Source of the DNA: Bacillota bacterium
GTDB lineage: Bacteria; Bacillota; Bacilli; Lactobacillales; Enterococcaceae
Direction of reading: 5' to 3'
Assembly (NCBI GenBank): GCA_023389005.1
Contig: JAEWFE010000215.1
Coordinates: forward strand, 1 to 7,359
DNA length: 7,359 nt
Shown: in pieces, positions 6,515-7,359 of the stretch
Layout of the letters: every line of letters begins with the position of its first letter
How positions within the stretch are numbered: the first letter of the stretch is position 1
The notes under the pieces: generated by a model
What the model was told of the DNA's origin: nothing
The model's input: the letters and a program-made list of their open reading frames with translations, nothing else
Databases searched by the model: none
Made by a program: the position numbers and the translations under genes

Positions 6515-6530
6515 CAACTTTTACAACTAC

Positions 6531-6560
6531 TTGATTTCATTAACTTTCAAATGAAATCAA
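6531..6560. promoter_or_regulatory. Perfect 11-base dyad in the leader of the exporter operon (candidate operator)
   Basis: TTGATTTCATT (6531-6541) and AATGAAATCAA (6550-6560) are perfect inverted repeats with an 8-base centre. The dyad lies between the predicted promoter and the ribosome binding site of the exporter operon, about 14-44 bases into the transcript. There is no T run, and the arms are AT-rich (3 G/C pairs of 11), so it is more likely a protein-binding site than a terminator. A related half-site is at 6593-6605. The regulator gene is not in this window. Confidence 0.65.
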
Positions 6561-6580
6561 ACACTATTTTTGATAACTCC

Positions 6581-6586
6581 ATTATA
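6581..6586 (-). promoter_or_regulatory. -10 element TATAAT of the exporter operon
   Basis: On the minus strand a perfect TATAAT lies about 80 bases before the ATG at 6499. At 16-18 base spacing no recognisable -35 is present (TACAGT at 17), and there is no TG extension. The promoter may need an activator or a different sigma factor. An overlapping TATAGT (6586-6591) is a weaker alternative. Confidence 0.6.
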
Positions 6587-6592
6587 CTATAG

Positions 6593-6605
6593 ATTAAAAT
6601 CAAAC
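6593..6605 (-). promoter_or_regulatory. Extra half-site overlapping the -35 region of the exporter promoter
   Basis: ATTAAAATCAAAC here matches AATGAAATCAAAC (6550-6562, the right arm of the dyad) at 11 of 13 positions in the same orientation. The two are 43 bases apart, about four helical turns. It occupies the space just upstream of the -10, where a normal -35 is missing. It could bind the same regulator as the dyad. Confidence 0.4.
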
Positions 6606-6635
6606 TGTATAAAAATCGTTATCATATAAGAAAAA

Positions 6636-6688
6636 TCCGCCTCAAGTCGTAGAAGATAAATAACTATATCCAGAAAAAATTAGGCGGA
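6636..6688. repeat. 7-base GC-rich inverted repeat in the divergent intergenic region
   Basis: TCCGCCT (6636-6642) and AGGCGGA (6682-6688) are perfect inverted repeats around a 39-base AT-rich interior. They stand out in otherwise AT-rich DNA between the two divergent promoters. A terminator is unlikely because the loop is long and no T run follows. A distant-pairing RNA structure or binding site is possible but weakly supported. Confidence 0.3.
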
Positions 6689-6723
6689 ATGATGGTTTGT
6701 CATAATTGTAATCTGAGCTTAAC

Positions 6724-6752
6724 TTGCTTTCTTAATCAACGTCATATATAGT
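6724..6752 (+). promoter_or_regulatory. Candidate promoter of the PcsB-like gene
   Basis: TTGCTT (6724-6729) and TATAGT (6747-6752) are separated by 17 bases. The implied start near 6760 gives a leader of about 29 bases containing GGAG (6774-6777), 11 bases before the ATG. A TGTAAT element (6707-6712) lies just upstream of the -35; it equals one half of the WalR consensus, but no properly spaced partner is seen. Confidence 0.5.
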
Positions 6753-6788
6753 GAAATTAGCATAAATCAGATTGGAGCTTAGAATAAT

Positions 6789-7359
6789 ATGAAGAAAAAG
6801 CTACTATTAATAAGTGGTTTATTAATCTTAAACTTTTTCGCGACTCCTCTAGCTTTAGCGGAGACTATCGATGAAAATATCCAAAATCAAACGAAAAAAA
6901 TCGAAAACTTGCAAGCTGATCAAAAGAAATTAGCCCAAGAAGTCGAACAATTAAATAAAAATATCAAAAAATATCAAACAAAATACGATGAAACTTTAGC
7001 ACAAAAAAATGAGGCTGAAGTCAAAGTCAATGAACTTACGAAAAAATCAGTCGAACTACAAGAAAAGATCGAAAAACGTAGCGAAAAGATTCGAGATTTG
7101 GCACGCAGTACGCAATTAAATCAAAAGAGCGACACCATGCTTTCTGCTTTATTAGAAGCAAAGTCTGTCGGTGATTTGGTCAATAAATCATTTGCAATCT
7201 TTACCTTTGTCCAAGCCAACCAAAATCTATTGGCCCAACAAGAAGCGGATCAAAGAGAGTTGCAAAAGACTAAAGAACAAGCAGAACAAAATTTGCAAAC
7301 AATTAATGATAGTATTGCTGATTTACAAAAGACCAATGAACAATTAGTCAACGCCAAAC
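6789..7359 (+). CDS. Secreted coiled-coil protein of the PcsB/SagA/CwlO-like type, 3' end cut by window
   Basis: The frame is open from ATG 6789 to the window edge (190 codons) with no stop, so it is incomplete. Residues 1-24 are a classical signal peptide (MKKK, a leucine-rich core, and ALA before Glu25). Residues 25 to at least 190 are a charged, Gln/Lys/Glu-rich coiled coil without membrane segments. The middle resembles the conserved PcsB N-terminal region (about 97-155): KRSEKIRDLARSTQ, then LSALLEAKSVGDLVNKSFAIF and VQANQNLLAQQEADQ. In family members this region docks on FtsEX or controls a C-terminal CHAP or NlpC/P60 peptidoglycan hydrolase, which would lie beyond the edge. GGAG at 6774-6777 supports the start. 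It is transcribed away from the exporter operon. Whether it is a hydrolase or only an adaptor cannot be decided here. Confidence 0.85.
   Translation, partial: MKKKLLLISGLLILNFFATPLALAETIDENIQNQTKKIENLQADQKKLAQEVEQLNKNIKKYQTKYDETLAQKNEAEVKVNELTKKSVELQEKIEKRSEKIRDLARSTQLNQKSDTMLSALLEAKSVGDLVNKSFAIFTFVQANQNLLAQQEADQRELQKTKEQAEQNLQTINDSIADLQKTNEQLVNAK

Noticed and set aside
6500..6517. TTG at 6517 as start of the membrane protein
   Set aside because: The consensus AAGGAGG lies downstream of this TTG and is spaced 8 bases from the ATG at 6499, so the extra six codons are leader sequence.
6372..6554. Plus-strand 60-codon frame over the first exporter gene
   Set aside because: It is antisense to the membrane protein gene and its leader; the end of the frame is just the operator dyad.
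6698..6712. Full WalR box upstream of the PcsB-like gene (TGTCAT and TGTAAT)
   Set aside because: The two half-sites are 3 bases apart instead of 5 and the first has C at a position that should be A or T; only the single TGTAAT fits.

Overview
The window looks like a chromosomal stretch from a low-GC Gram-positive bacterium, most likely Enterococcus or a close relative in the Lactobacillales. The signs are AT-rich DNA, AAGGAGG-type ribosome binding sites, a choloylglycine (bile salt) hydrolase, a MacA/MacB-like ABC operon of the Gram-positive type and a secreted PcsB/SagA-like coiled-coil protein. The bile salt hydrolase suggests a gut lifestyle. The genus is an inference and was not tested by any search.

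Layout from left to right. (1) On the plus strand, a complete bile salt hydrolase gene (33-1001) is followed after 51 bases by a small membrane-protein gene (1053-1280). Both end at a strong hairpin terminator (1288-1327). (2) On the minus strand, 1326-2630 encodes a 434-residue AlbA_2/Schlafen-type protein with an ATPase-like C-terminal half and a winged-helix tail. Its promoter region (2636-2758) carries three copies of a 16-base unit, TGGTTAGTATGGTTAG, placed over and around a good sigma-A promoter. This looks like an autoregulatory operator array. A 16-base inverted repeat (15/16) flanks the whole gene. (3) On the minus strand, 6499 down to 2819 is a tightly packed four-gene operon: a four-helix membrane protein, a membrane-fusion adaptor, an ABC ATPase and a MacB-type permease. 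Two junctions are 4-base ATGA overlaps and the third gap is at most 11 bases. An intrinsic terminator (2769-2813) closes it. The order matches Bacillus subtilis yknWXYZ, an exporter system linked to protection from a toxic peptide. (4) A 289-base divergent intergenic region (6500-6788) holds the operon's promoter, an 11-base perfect dyad plus a related half-site, and a plus-strand promoter. (5) On the plus strand from 6789, a secreted coiled-coil protein of the PcsB/SagA type runs off the right edge.

Functionally, the window groups envelope and stress genes: bile-salt deconjugation, a candidate export system for membrane-active compounds, and a cell-wall-associated secreted protein. The AlbA_2 gene stands apart as an autonomous, probably self-regulated unit and is the likeliest accessory insertion. 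Two start sites are better placed inside the longest open frames than at their ends: ATG at 6499 for the membrane protein, and possibly TTG at 5942 for the adaptor.
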